Made by a program: the position numbers and the translations under genes. Below the pieces are notes generated by a model that saw nothing but the letters and a program-made list of their open reading frames with translations, ran no database searches and was not told the DNA's origin. 64,000 nt of DNA, taken from the NCBI RefSeq assembly GCF_002812125.1, contig NZ_NPDQ01000001.1, positions 248,001-312,000 of the forward strand, given 5' to 3'. Shown here piece by piece: positions 1 to 9,437 of this stretch (positions within the stretch are counted from its first letter, which is position 1; the number at the start of each line of letters is the position of its first letter). Origin of the DNA: Leptospira brenneri. Its GTDB lineage: Bacteria > Spirochaetota > Leptospiria > Leptospirales > Leptospiraceae.

Positions 1-3
1 AGT

Positions 4-49
4 CGGTATGTATTTGCAAGAACTTTTCATACATACCGGTTGGTATAAT
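4..49 (+). promoter_or_regulatory. Probable TetR operator and -10 box
   Basis: Two overlapping inverted repeats precede the tetR gene. ATACC-GGTT-GGTAT (33-46) is a perfect palindrome of 5-bp arms. CGGTATGTAT (4-13) is an exact inverted match to ATACATACCG (29-38), giving a third half-site. A consensus-like TATAAT (44-49) overlaps the right arm, so a bound repressor would block RNA polymerase. No clear -35 box is visible. Autorepression by the adjacent TetR protein is inferred. Confidence 0.6.
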
Positions 50-88
50 GTTTGCTAAGTTTCTTTCCTTTTGGAATCTGTAGGGGAT

Positions 89-670
89 ATGAAAAAAGAA
101 CCTACCCGCTTACGCCTTTTGCAAGTCAGCCGGAATCTTTTCTTAAAACAAGGATACTCGGGGACAGGGCTCAATCAAATTGTAGAAGAAGCAAAAACGG
201 TCAAGGCAAGCCTCTACCAACATTTTTCTTCTAAGGAAATGTTAGGAAAAGAGGTCCTGAGAATTTATTCTGATGAAAATTTATCCTTACTTAAGTCCCT
301 AATGAAACGAAATCCAAAACCCTTGGATTTCGTGAAGGCTTGGGTTCGGATTCTATCTCGTGAAGCAAGGATGTCCCAACTTTTTGGTTGTGGAATGGCA
401 AATTTTCGCGCTCAGATTGCTCCCCAGGAATTGGAAATCCAGAAAGAAATTGAAGTAATTGCAAATCGAACCATCGATTGTTTGGCTGAGTATCTGGAAG
501 AGTCGGTCCAAAATGGTCATTTAATTTCTAAAGTGGATTGTCGTCTTCTCGCCAAACATTTATTTTTTGTTTATGAAGGGGTCTTACAAGGATATCGTTT
601 GCTTGATGATAAAAGGTCACTCGATGAATTATATCGAATTGCAGAGAGTTTGATTCCATCTTCTAAATGA
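89..670 (+). CDS. TetR/AcrR family transcriptional regulator
   Basis: A 193-residue one-component repressor. The N-terminal helix-turn-helix is evident: a GYSGTGLNQIVEEA stretch is followed by the recognition helix containing ASLYQHFSSKE. The remainder is an all-helical ligand-binding domain like those of TetR proteins that sense small organic or electrophilic ligands. I start it at ATG 89, which follows an AGGGG ribosome site; an in-frame TTG at 71 would add six residues. Its TGA overlaps the ATG of the TonB receptor gene (ATGA), so the two are translationally coupled and the regulator probably controls the receptor operon through the palindrome just upstream. The ligand is unknown. Confidence 0.9.
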   Translation: MKKEPTRLRLLQVSRNLFLKQGYSGTGLNQIVEEAKTVKASLYQHFSSKEMLGKEVLRIYSDENLSLLKSLMKRNPKPLDFVKAWVRILSREARMSQLFGCGMANFRAQIAPQELEIQKEIEVIANRTIDCLAEYLEESVQNGHLISKVDCRLLAKHLFFVYEGVLQGYRLLDDKRSLDELYRIAESLIPSSK

Positions 671-3321
671 AAATCCCTCGATACCTCATATTCTTTCTTT
701 ATTTTTCAATTCTGTATCCTATCTTTGCAGAGGGAAACATAGAGGTCGTATTTCAAATTGTAAAATCCAACTCAGGAAAACCTGTCAGCAATGCTGTCGT
801 CATTTCCAAAAAGGGAAAAACAAGTGGAATCTCGAATAGTGAGGGAATCGCCAAACTTCAATTTCCCGAACCAGGATACTATGAAATTAAAATTTCGACA
901 GCTGATAGAACAGAATCAATATTTCGGGAAGTTCGGTTCAAAGGACAAGTCATCCTTGTCAGTATTTCAGAATCCAACCTTGCTGGAATTTTAGTCAGCG
1001 GGGAAAGAGACAAAACTCCACTTTCGCGGTATGGATTAGTCCAGGATGAAATCAAACGCCTTCCTGGGGTTTCAGGAGATTCCTTAAAAGCTCTCCAAAC
1101 CATTCCGGGTGTTGTGATTGGTGCCCCTGTGGGAATTTTACCATCAGTCTTTACAAATATTGGAACCAATTTACTCACAGGAAATCCTTATTCCAATAGT
1201 GAAAGGGGTGACCTTTCCTTACGAGGTGGTGGGACAAGACAAAACCAATATTACTTCGATGGATTTCCCCTTCCTTATCCTTTCCATTTGGGAAACCAGT
1301 CTTCCGTTCTAAATAACAACTTAATTAAATCCTTCGATGTGTTTACTGGGGCATTTCCGGCTAAATATGGTTATGCGACTGGTGGAATTATCGCCATTGA
1401 AGGGACCGACCGTGTGGATGAAAATAAAACGGTCATCAACACCAATTTGTTTTTATCTGATATCTATAACCAATCCAAAATCCTCCCTGGTCTTGCGATG
1501 ATTAGTTCGGGTAGAAAAAACTATCCCAATGTGGTTCTATTACAAGCCTATCCACAAGGGATTCCTGAGGATGCAAAGTACGCAGAATACAGTGACTTCC
1601 AATGGAAAATGATTTGGGATATCAATGCCGAACATAGGCTTTCCATCCAAACCTTTGGAACAAGGGATAGACAGGCTTATACCAAAGCCCAAGCGGATAT
1701 GGAAAGAGGAGGAGATGACCCGCGCCCTCCTACCGGCCTTGATCGAATGTTTCGCACGGATGCCATTCGTTATGTTTGGAAAGGGAAAACCTTTCGAAAT
1801 ACAATCTCTTATTCCCGGACATCGTTTAATGAATTTTTTGAACTAAAATTTACGAATCCACTGACTGCAGAAAATATCTTTGGATTACAAAATCGAACCA
1901 CAGATACCATTACCTATGTTCAGAATGCATTTGAATGGGAACTATGGGAAGAACACCTCAAATTGGAAGCTGGGGTGCAAGGTCGCTTTCGAGAGACAAC
2001 TTTAAAGGGAGAAAATATCTCCTCCTACAACCGGTTATTCTATAATGTGTTTAATGACCTTTTGAATTCGAATGCGGCCTTTCGTTCTGTGATTGATGGA
2101 GACCGGATTCGTTACCGCGAAAAATCTGCTTATGCGGAACTTCCTTTTAAATATGCTGGTTTTCGCCTAACGCCTGGTGCACGAGTAGACAACTATTCTG
2201 GTAGCAATGAAACAAATTTAGCTCCGAGGATTACGGGAGGTTACCTTTTTGAATCCACAAAAACAGGGATTATGGCAGGGCATGGAATCCATTATAACGC
2301 CCCAGTTTCTGTGGAAGCATTGTCTGCAAAATCAGGAAATCCGAATCTTTTTATGGAACGTGCCGAACACAATTCCATCGGTGTGAGTCAAGAGTTTGCA
2401 AACAACTGGCAAATCAAAATTGAAGGGTTTCGTAATATCTTTCAAAACATCATTGTCCCCGATGCTTATATTGTAGATCCATATGCTCTCAATAATGATA
2501 CACGGATTTTTGTGAATGAAACGGCAAAAGTTTTTGCAAACCCTGTGACTCCCAAAAATTTAAATTACTCCAATGCCGGGTATGGGCATTCCGAAGGGGT
2601 TGAAATCTTTATCAAAAAAACAAAAGATCCGAGAGAACAATCCGGACTATTTGGTTGGATCTCTTATACCAATTCCATCACCAAAAGAATCAATAACCAA
2701 TCCAGATTGAATAGTGATGAAACGAGAAACCGCACTTTACTCAATAATTCCAGAACTCTTCTCGCACAAATGAAGATGGGAACAAACTACGTTAATTATT
2801 ATGATGATAATAATTTAGAAGTGATCTACAATAATGATAAAGAGCAGTTGTATGATTTAGACAGAACCCATATATTGAATATTGTTTTTGGTTATAAGTT
2901 CAATCCCGAGTGGATGGTAGGAGGACGGTTTCGGTATTTTTCAGGAACTCCTTACACTCCCATTACAAGCGCTACACGAGCAAACCAAGCAGCAACTTTT
3001 GGTTTGAACTTGTATTTTCCGAACTACTCGGGAAATTACAACAGTGATCGATTTTTGCCCTTTCATCAATTCGACTTACGAATCGATCGAATCGAGAATT
3101 ATTCTTGGGGTTACGTAAATACCTATATAGAATTTGTGAATTTTTACGGTCGTCGTAACCAAGCTGGTTTTGAGTTTGATAACACAAAAAATTACCAAAG
3201 AAATGAAAACCCTGCACCAACTTATGATACAGTAAACTCTCCCTATATTGTTTCGCAGACGCCTAACGGAAAAATGGCGATCATTCCTCTCGTCAATATT
3301 GGTATCGAGGTAAGATTTTGA
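667..3321 (+). CDS. TonB-dependent outer membrane receptor
   Basis: An 884-residue outer-membrane receptor for TonB-driven uptake. A hydrophobic signal peptide covers about residues 1-21 (ends near IFAEG). It is followed by a carboxypeptidase-regulatory-like beta domain (about 25-115), a plug domain starting near RLPGVSGDSLKALQTIPGV (about 135-260, with SLRGGG and YYFDGFPL segments), then a long 22-strand-type barrel ending NIGIEVRF with a C-terminal Phe. Such receptors usually import siderophores, haem, cobalamin or sugars; nothing here fixes the substrate. It lies between a TetR regulator (ATGA overlap) and a lipoprotein gene (TTGA overlap), so all three form one operon. Ligand control by TetR rather than Fur is notable for this family. 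Confidence 0.9.
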   Translation: MKIPRYLIFFLYFSILYPIFAEGNIEVVFQIVKSNSGKPVSNAVVISKKGKTSGISNSEGIAKLQFPEPGYYEIKISTADRTESIFREVRFKGQVILVSISESNLAGILVSGERDKTPLSRYGLVQDEIKRLPGVSGDSLKALQTIPGVVIGAPVGILPSVFTNIGTNLLTGNPYSNSERGDLSLRGGGTRQNQYYFDGFPLPYPFHLGNQSSVLNNNLIKSFDVFTGAFPAKYGYATGGIIAIEGTDRVDENKTVINTNLFLSDIYNQSKILPGLAMISSGRKNYPNVVLLQAYPQGIPEDAKYAEYSDFQWKMIWDINAEHRLSIQTFGTRDRQAYTKAQADMERGGDDPRPPTGLDRMFRTDAIRYVWKGKTFRNTISYSRTSFNEFFELKFTNPLTAENIFGLQNRTTDTITYVQNAFEWELWEEHLKLEAGVQGRFRETTLKGENISSYNRLFYNVFNDLLNSNAAFRSVIDGDRIRYREKSAYAELPFKYAGFRLTPGARVDNYSGSNETNLAPRITGGYLFESTKTGIMAGHGIHYNAPVSVEALSAKSGNPNLFMERAEHNSIGVSQEFANNWQIKIEGFRNIFQNIIVPDAYIVDPYALNNDTRIFVNETAKVFANPVTPKNLNYSNAGYGHSEGVEIFIKKTKDPREQSGLFGWISYTNSITKRINNQSRLNSDETRNRTLLNNSRTLLAQMKMGTNYVNYYDDNNLEVIYNNDKEQLYDLDRTHILNIVFGYKFNPEWMVGGRFRYFSGTPYTPITSATRANQAATFGLNLYFPNYSGNYNSDRFLPFHQFDLRIDRIENYSWGYVNTYIEFVNFYGRRNQAGFEFDNTKNYQRNENPAPTYDTVNSPYIVSQTPNGKMAIIPLVNIGIEVRF

Positions 3322-3965
3322 AAAGAATCATCATTCATTTATCTTTGATACTTTTTTTGATCTCTTGTTTTGAAAGTGGGGAAGAGAAACAAAAAGAAAA
3401 GGAAAACAAAGAAACCATCTTTCTCACCACTTTGTATTTGATAAGAGAGTCTGGAAATTGTATCAAAACCGATACCACACTCACGAACAACAATCGCTTT
3501 TGTAGTAGGCGTCCACTGGGAATTTGTTCGGTAAATCAACTCATCCTCACACAAAGTGAATTGAATGTAATTTTGAATGAGATGAGAACCATCCAAAATA
3601 GAACTACCGATTGCCAAGAATCCATTCTGCAATCAGGGATTTTAAGTTTAAAAGCAACCACTGCACTTGAGACTGAGAATCTAAAATCAAAGTACACGTT
3701 CCAAGTTGCGGAGACTTGTGAGTTAGAAGGTTTTCAAACATCTGCAAGTGCCAGATTTGCTACTTTTTCGGAGATCCAGTGGTTGGAATCGGCTCGGGGG
3801 AAAATTGCCAAAGGTGCAAAAACGATCGCAGCAAATGGATTTTTACCACAGGCCAATCGAGATCGTGCTAACAGCTGTTTGCAATTGGAGTTTAAGGATT
3901 GGGAAAAAGACCTAGCACAAGGAAATAACGAAAATAAAATCCTGGTCGAAATCGTTCATCCGTAA
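3318..3965 (+). CDS. Cys-containing lipoprotein of the TonB receptor operon
   Basis: A 215-residue protein with a type II signal peptide: MKRIIIH..., a hydrophobic core, then LISC with the lipidated Cys at about residue 17. The mature part is charged (EEKQKEKE linker) and has at least six further cysteines (NC, FC, IC, DC, TC, SC), suggesting several disulfides. I do not recognise the family. It begins at TTG overlapping the receptor stop codon (TTGA), so it is coupled to receptor translation. By analogy with other TonB-receptor/lipoprotein pairs it may be a surface or periplasmic ligand-binding partner; this is inference from position only. Confidence 0.75.
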   Translation: MKRIIIHLSLILFLISCFESGEEKQKEKENKETIFLTTLYLIRESGNCIKTDTTLTNNNRFCSRRPLGICSVNQLILTQSELNVILNEMRTIQNRTTDCQESILQSGILSLKATTALETENLKSKYTFQVAETCELEGFQTSASARFATFSEIQWLESARGKIAKGAKTIAANGFLPQANRDRANSCLQLEFKDWEKDLAQGNNENKILVEIVHP

Positions 3966-4034
3966 ATTCAAAATCCGCTTTCCTTAACCTTGGCACCTTA
4001 CATTCTGTCTTTAATCCAAAGGAAATTGAATTTT

Positions 4035-5711
4035 ATGACTTTGAATCGATACAGTCGCACTCTTACCCAAGATGAATCCCTTCCTGCTTCCCAAGCAATG
4101 ATCATTGGATCTGGAGTTCCTTATGAAGATCTAAACAAACCCTTCGTAGGAATTGGAAGTACGGGATTTGATGGAAATCCATGTAATATGCATTTAACCA
4201 CTCTTTCTGCCCTACAAAAGAAAAGTGTGTTGGATACAAAAGATATGGTCGGCCTTTTGTTCAATACCATTGGAGTGAGTGATGGAATTACCAACGGAAA
4301 TGATGGAATGCGTTTTTCCTTACCATCTAGAGAAATCATTGCCGACTCAATTGAAACAATCGCTGGTGCTCATTATTATGATGGTCTTCTTTTTACAGCA
4401 GGTTGTGATAAAAATATGCCAGGAGCCATCATGGCTATGGCAAGACTCAACAGGCCATCTATCATGGTTTATGGTGGAACGATCAACGGCGGTCATCATA
4501 AAGGTGAAAAATTAAATATTGTTTCTGCCTTTGAAGCTTACGGAAAAAAAATTAACGGCAAAATTACAGAAGAAGATTTTAAAGAAGTGATTAAAAACTC
4601 CTGTCCTGGCCCTGGAGCTTGTGGTGGAATGTATACCGCAAATACAATGGCAACTGCCATTGAAGTGATGGGAATGAGTTTGCCTTATAGTTCTTCTTCT
4701 CCTGCTCGCAGTGAAGAAAAAAAGAAAGAATGTATGAATATTGGAAAGTATATGTACAATCTTTTAGAAAAGGATATCAAACCTTCTGATATCATCACTC
4801 CTAAATCCATTCTAAATGCTCTTCGTGTGGTAACCATTCTTGGTGGTTCGACCAATGCGGCTCTCCATATGATTGCCATTGCTCGTACGATGGGAATTCC
4901 TCTGGACTTAGAACAAATTCAAAAAGTAACCGATACAACCCCACTCCTAGCAGATATGAAACCAAGTGGAAAGTATCTTATGGAAGACCTTCACGCCATT
5001 GGGGGAACCCCAGCGATCATGAAATTTATGTTACGCGAAGGACTCATTGACGGATCTTGTTTGACTGTCACTGGAAAAACCATTGCAGAAAACTTAGAGG
5101 GTCTCCCTGACCTTCCGAGCGACCAAGACTTACTTAGACCGGTGAGTGACCCCATTAAAAAAGAAGGCCATATTCAAGTGCTTTATGGCAATATCGCCAA
5201 AAAAGGCGCAGTGGCAAAAATCACAGGCCACGAAGGGGAAATGTTTGAAGGGAAAGCCATTTGTTTTAATTCCGAAGTAGAAGCCAACACAGGAATTCGT
5301 GATGGGAAAGTCAAACCAGGCCATGTCGTTGTGATCCGTTATGTGGGGCCAAAAGGTGGCCCTGGAATGCCGGAAATGTTAAAACCCACTTCTGCCATCA
5401 TTGGAGCGGGTCTTGGGGACAACGTGGCTCTGATTACAGATGGAAGGTTTTCCGGGGGAAGCCATGGATTTGTGGTGGGTCATATCACACCAGAAGCGAT
5501 GGAAGGTGGAGAACTGGCACTGGTTCAAGATGGGGACAAAATCCTCATCGATGCTCGCACCAACAAACTCGAACTCCAAATATCCCCAGAGGAACTAGAA
5601 AAACGGAGAGCCGCTTGGAAAAAACCACCATACCGCATCACCACTGGATATCTTTGGAAATACATCCAGATGGTAAAAGATGCAAGTACTGGTTGCCTAA
5701 CAGATCGTTAG
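4035..5711 (+). CDS. ilvD: Dihydroxy-acid dehydratase
   Basis: Catalyses dehydration of 2,3-dihydroxy-isovalerate and 2,3-dihydroxy-3-methylvalerate to 2-oxo acids, the penultimate step of valine/isoleucine synthesis, in the cytoplasm. The three Fe-S cluster cysteines of the family lie in PCNMH (C50), GCDKNMPG (C124) and [10 protein letters not shown] (about C195). The C-terminal half carries [18 protein letters not shown] and TDGRFSGG motifs. I choose ATG 4035, preceded by AAAGGAAA, giving 558 residues, the usual length; an upstream in-frame TTG at 3990 would add 15 atypical residues. It stands alone, with no other ilv genes nearby, and ends at a strong hairpin (5722-5751). Confidence 0.97.
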   Translation: MTLNRYSRTLTQDESLPASQAMIIGSGVPYEDLNKPFVGIGSTGFDGNPCNMHLTTLSALQKKSVLDTKDMVGLLFNTIGVSDGITNGNDGMRFSLPSREIIADSIETIAGAHYYDGLLFTAGCDKNMPGAIMAMARLNRPSIMVYGGTINGGHHKGEKLNIVSAFEAYGKKINGKITEEDFKEVIKNSCPGPGACGGMYTANTMATAIEVMGMSLPYSSSSPARSEEKKKECMNIGKYMYNLLEKDIKPSDIITPKSILNALRVVTILGGSTNAALHMIAIARTMGIPLDLEQIQKVTDTTPLLADMKPSGKYLMEDLHAIGGTPAIMKFMLREGLIDGSCLTVTGKTIAENLEGLPDLPSDQDLLRPVSDPIKKEGHIQVLYGNIAKKGAVAKITGHEGEMFEGKAICFNSEVEANTGIRDGKVKPGHVVVIRYVGPKGGPGMPEMLKPTSAIIGAGLGDNVALITDGRFSGGSHGFVVGHITPEAMEGGELALVQDGDKILIDARTNKLELQISPEELEKRRAAWKKPPYRITTGYLWKYIQMVKDASTGCLTDR

Positions 5712-5721
5712 GCGTTCCAGA

Positions 5722-5751
5722 GAAATTCCTACTTGTTTAAGTAGGAATTTC
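5722..5751. terminator. Bidirectional hairpin between ilvD and pirin genes
   Basis: A perfect 13-bp stem, GAAATTCCTACTT (5722-5734) and AAGTAGGAATTTC (5739-5751), with a GTTT loop. T-rich sequence follows on the plus strand. It sits between convergent genes. Its 3' arm includes the last codons and stop of the pirin gene, so the hairpin is partly coding. Confidence 0.7.
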
Positions 5752-6756
5752 TTCTTTGCCGTCGGCATGTCTGGCAAATCTTCCTTTACCAACATGGACT
5801 GGATCATAAGAATCCCAAGGCCAACCACCAAACTGTGTTTTGCGATAGTCGTCAAAGGCCTGTTGGATCTCTTCTTGTTTGTTCATCACAAAAGGCCCGT
5901 ACTGAACCACAGGTTCCGCAATGGGTTTTCCTTCCAAAATCAAAATACGACCGGGCTCTGATCCATTTTTCAGTGTAACAGAAATTTCAGATTCTAGATT
6001 GTACATATGTTTGCCTGGAACCACAACCTCATCTATGACTAGTCCCTCTCCACGGAAATAATAAAGATTTCTGTTGTTTCCTTTCGCACTTCCAGGGATC
6101 ACAAAACTAACCTCTGGTTCTAAATCTAAAATATAAATTCCTACTTCGTTTTTAGGATCACCGGCCCAAGAATCTGGGGGAGGATCTAGTGGTTTTTCGC
6201 CAAACAACGATCCTGCGACCGTTTTGATTTTTACCTTTTTACCATTGGCATCACTTACGAGTTTTACTGGAATGTCTTCGTTCCAAAACATTTTGAAATG
6301 AGGATCGACAAACTTATTTTTTGCAGGTAAGTTGAGCCAAATCTGAAAAAGCTCCAAAGTGTTATCACCCGATTCGTTCACCAAAGGAAACATTTCGGAA
6401 TGTTGGATTCCGGCACCTGCAGTCATCCATTGTACATCGCCATCTCCATACCTACCGGCAGCACCTTGTGAATCGGCATGGTCAATGAGACCTCTTTGGA
6501 CTACAGTAACAGTTTCAAATCCGCGATGGGGGTGGCCAGGAAATCCAGGAATGGTTTCCCCGTGGTACATCCTCCATCCATCTTTCCCAGCAAAGTCTTG
6601 GCCGATTTGTCTTCCTTGTAAGGAAGCCACTTCCGGGCCAAACTTTCCATTCCCTTTTGGATAAAAGTCCTCGTGGTGAACACAAAACAAAAATGGATCC
6701 GATGTAGGCCATTGGAAATCGAGTTTTTGGGCGTATAATATTGATTTGTGTTTCAT
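5737..6756 (-). CDS. Pirin family bicupin protein
   Basis: A 339-residue cytoplasmic protein of the pirin superfamily (iron-binding bicupin; some members act as quercetin dioxygenases or transcriptional cofactors). The N-terminal cupin carries the family signature: FPGHPHRGFETVTVV supplies two metal His residues, GAGIQHSEMF supplies a third, and a Glu follows at the NTLELFQIW segment. The C-terminal half is the second cupin with the usual GEGLVIDEVVVPGK-type strand. The length is somewhat greater than the roughly 290 residues of many pirins. Its 3' end lies inside the shared terminator with ilvD. Physiological role unknown. Confidence 0.9.
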   Translation of the reverse strand: MKHKSILYAQKLDFQWPTSDPFLFCVHHEDFYPKGNGKFGPEVASLQGRQIGQDFAGKDGWRMYHGETIPGFPGHPHRGFETVTVVQRGLIDHADSQGAAGRYGDGDVQWMTAGAGIQHSEMFPLVNESGDNTLELFQIWLNLPAKNKFVDPHFKMFWNEDIPVKLVSDANGKKVKIKTVAGSLFGEKPLDPPPDSWAGDPKNEVGIYILDLEPEVSFVIPGSAKGNNRNLYYFRGEGLVIDEVVVPGKHMYNLESEISVTLKNGSEPGRILILEGKPIAEPVVQYGPFVMNKQEEIQQAFDDYRKTQFGGWPWDSYDPVHVGKGRFARHADGKEEIPT

Positions 6757-6811
6757 CTAAAAATCCTGTCTTTGCGATCTCTCTCGCTATTCATAAGACA
6801 GGAAAAAAGAA

Positions 6812-7951
6812 TCAAAAGTTTTTCACAATAGAAACATTCACTCCAAAAGCTCCATATTGTTTTGAACTCAGCGAGGAATTGAGGTCTGGAACCGAACTGA
6901 GTTCGACAGGTGTTTTGCCAGTTCCTACATTGTATCCGGTCACTTCAGAAACACTGAAGGAGGAAAGTTGGTAGAACCCACCATATTTCACTCCGAGAGT
7001 TTCAAAAATTTTCCAAACAAGACCCATTTCGAGAGATACTGTAGCTCCTCCCAGTCCTCGTGCTAAACCTTCTTTTGATTGAAAAACGGTTAAGTCCGAT
7101 TTTGTGACTGGGGCACTAAAAGTAATTTGGTTATTTGAATTTAATGAACCTGTTGATGAAGTTTCAATTCCGTAAGAGGCAAGTTTGATTTGCCCCGAAA
7201 AAACTGTAACATTCCCAATCATATAAAAATTCAACCAGTCAGTCATGGAAGTTGCAAATCCATAATCCATTCCGTAGTTTTTTGTTTTAAATTCCACAGT
7301 TCCCGTAGATAACGCATAACCTTCTGTTAGAGTTTGATCTCCTGTTCTTAAAAAAGGAAATTTTAATTGAAAGGATTGGAACGGTCCTTTAGAAGATAAC
7401 TCTGAATAGGTGAAACTCAATTCACTAGAACTGGAACTTGTTAAATAATTTAAGGGACCAAGACCAATTTTAAATCCAACCTCATCAATTCCCGAACGAA
7501 TACGGTCATTTAAATAAAGGCCGTTTGTACTAAAGCTAGTTCTTGTATCATTGTATTGTTCTCCCTTAGCGTACACAAATCCTATATAAAAGTCTTCTGT
7601 AAACTGGTGAGAGTATTTGATTCGGGGAGAGATGGTTGATCTTGGTCTGGATTCAGAACTTTCTGTAATGATCCCAGGTGGGTTTAGGTTATTTGAAGAT
7701 CCAGAGTTTACCAAACTAGATGCCACTCGGGATGAGTTTAAGATACTCGAAACAGATTGTGGGCCACCTTCTGAAGGAGTCTGTGCAAATTCACCAGCAA
7801 ACTCTAATACTTTTAACCCAGAACCAAAAATGGATGATGAATTTTTTGATGTATCGGTGTCATTTCCAGAATTGGTTTTGGCATTCTGAGAAAGAAGAGG
7901 AAAGGTGATTACGGTAAGAATGATAAAAAGAAAATTGAAAAACAACTTCAT
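6812..7951 (-). CDS. Putative outer-membrane beta-barrel protein
   Basis: A 379-residue exported protein. The N-terminus MKLFFNFLFIILTVITFPLLSQ is a signal peptide. A Ser/Asn-rich, low-complexity stretch (about residues 20-100, many SS, SN and GSS) follows, then alternating hydrophobic/aromatic strands typical of a barrel, ending SIVKNF with a terminal Phe preceded by alternating residues. The start is ATG 7951; an in-frame TTG three codons upstream is possible and neither has a clear ribosome site. I do not recognise a family. The pirin gene lies downstream on the same strand 55 bp away but is not obviously related. Confidence 0.65.
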   Translation of the reverse strand: MKLFFNFLFIILTVITFPLLSQNAKTNSGNDTDTSKNSSSIFGSGLKVLEFAGEFAQTPSEGGPQSVSSILNSSRVASSLVNSGSSNNLNPPGIITESSESRPRSTISPRIKYSHQFTEDFYIGFVYAKGEQYNDTRTSFSTNGLYLNDRIRSGIDEVGFKIGLGPLNYLTSSSSSELSFTYSELSSKGPFQSFQLKFPFLRTGDQTLTEGYALSTGTVEFKTKNYGMDYGFATSMTDWLNFYMIGNVTVFSGQIKLASYGIETSSTGSLNSNNQITFSAPVTKSDLTVFQSKEGLARGLGGATVSLEMGLVWKIFETLGVKYGGFYQLSSFSVSEVTGYNVGTGKTPVELSSVPDLNSSLSSKQYGAFGVNVSIVKNF

Positions 7952-8033
7952 GCAGACCAATCATTTTTTTATAAAACATAGGATCTATAAAAAATTGATT
8001 GAGATCAGATTTGTCATTAAAACGAAATTGAAT

Positions 8034-9305
8034 TTAAGAAATCATTGTGACTTGTCCTAATTTAAAAAAGAAAGTAGAACCCTTTTTCGGTTCACTTTCT
8101 ACCCAAATTGAACCATTATGTTGTTCCAAAAATTCTTTACATAGAATGAGTCCAAGACCCGTTCCAGATTCACCGATAGTACCAAGAGTTGAAGTTTTTT
8201 TCTCCAATCGAAACAGATTTTCGATCTGTTCTTTTTGCATTCCCACACCCATATCTTTTACAAAAAAAGTGATTTCCGTCGGATAAATTGGAACGGGAAA
8301 CTTTTGTTTCGCCTCTACGATAGAATCGGGATTTGTTTTGGATGGATTTAAGACGCCAATGATTACTTCTTGATTCGCCTTACTATACTTAATTGCATTG
8401 GAAACTAAATTGCGAACTACAGTTTCAATCATAAAAGGATCGGCAATGATTTCTAAGTTTTCTGGAATTTGGTTGGAAACAGTCACCATTTTTTTATTTG
8501 CAGAAAGACTTAAAAGACCAATCACCCGTTGTACTAAATCATAAAAAGGAATCGGAACTGGTTGGAATTGGATGGATCCTGTTTGGGAACGAGCCCAGTC
8601 CAAAAGATTTTCTAGTAAGGAGTATACTAAGTCAGAGGATTCTTCCAACATTTTGAGATAAGATTTTCTTTCTGATTCTGTGAAAGAAGAATCTTTCTGA
8701 CTAAGGATCTTGATAAATTCTTTTTGAGTTCCCAGTGGCCCTCGTAAGTCATGTGCAATAATAGAAAAAAATTTATCCTTGGTAGAATTTAGTTCCGCCA
8801 AACGAATAGCGGATTGTTTTAAATGATTTTCTGCAAGTTTTCTTTCCGTGATATTGCGAACGATGGCGCAGTTGTATTGTTTGCCGTCATATTCAACTAA
8901 ATTGACAGTTACTTCGATCGGAAAGGAAGTCCCATCTTTTCTACGATTTAAAGTTTCAATAGAAAAGGATTTACGATCTAAAATTTCTTGCCAATGAGCA
9001 TTCCACTTATCGACGGTAAACAAAGGATCAACTTGAAACATTTTCATCGAAAGTAGTTCTTCTTTTGTATAACCATAATTTTTACAAGCAGCATCATTGA
9101 CAAAAACGTAATTTCCATATTCGTCTGTCCAAAAGATGGCTTCTGAAATTGTATCAATCGAAAATTGAGTGAACTGTAGAGCGTGGATTAAATTGGAATG
9201 GTCTGAAGTTCTCGTCTCACTAGTTTGTTTTAAGATTTGGTTTTCTTCTTCCAAACGTTTGAGGTCGGCTAGTAGAACTTCGTATGTCTTGGGTAATAGA
9301 GACAT
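8034..9305 (-). CDS. PAS-domain sensor histidine kinase
   Basis: A 423-residue soluble histidine kinase. In order: a short coiled coil (residues 5-30), a PAS/PAC sensory domain (about 45-155; FWTDEYGNYVFVND and a PAC tail RRKDGTSFPIEV), a HisKA dimerisation helix with the phospho-acceptor H185 in IIAHDLRGPLG, and an HATPase domain with N box NAIKYSK, G1 box DMGVGM and G2 box GTGLGL. There are no transmembrane segments and no receiver domain, and no response regulator gene is adjacent, so the partner is elsewhere. The next gene upstream is divergent and separated by about 130 bp. Confidence 0.93.
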   Translation of the reverse strand: MSLLPKTYEVLLADLKRLEEENQILKQTSETRTSDHSNLIHALQFTQFSIDTISEAIFWTDEYGNYVFVNDAACKNYGYTKEELLSMKMFQVDPLFTVDKWNAHWQEILDRKSFSIETLNRRKDGTSFPIEVTVNLVEYDGKQYNCAIVRNITERKLAENHLKQSAIRLAELNSTKDKFFSIIAHDLRGPLGTQKEFIKILSQKDSSFTESERKSYLKMLEESSDLVYSLLENLLDWARSQTGSIQFQPVPIPFYDLVQRVIGLLSLSANKKMVTVSNQIPENLEIIADPFMIETVVRNLVSNAIKYSKANQEVIIGVLNPSKTNPDSIVEAKQKFPVPIYPTEITFFVKDMGVGMQKEQIENLFRLEKKTSTLGTIGESGTGLGLILCKEFLEQHNGSIWVESEPKKGSTFFFKLGQVTMIS

Positions 9306-9370
9306 GGCTTAATGATAGGATATAATCGATAAAACAAATTGCCAAGAACTAAGTGAGTGTTTACGTTTAT

Positions 9371-9385
9371 TTCATTCAGAATGAA
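9371..9385. promoter_or_regulatory. Palindrome in divergent promoter region
   Basis: TTCATTC-A-GAATGAA is a perfect 15-nt palindrome with one central base, located between the histidine kinase gene (minus) and the propeller/SpoIIE operon (plus). A TTGACC lies just downstream at 9392-9397 but no convincing -10 box follows. It may be an operator for either gene; this is inference from symmetry and position. Confidence 0.35.
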
Positions 9386-9437
9386 TCCGACTTGACCAAA
9401 AGTAAATTCCTAGATAGACCTGACTCCCTGAAACGAT

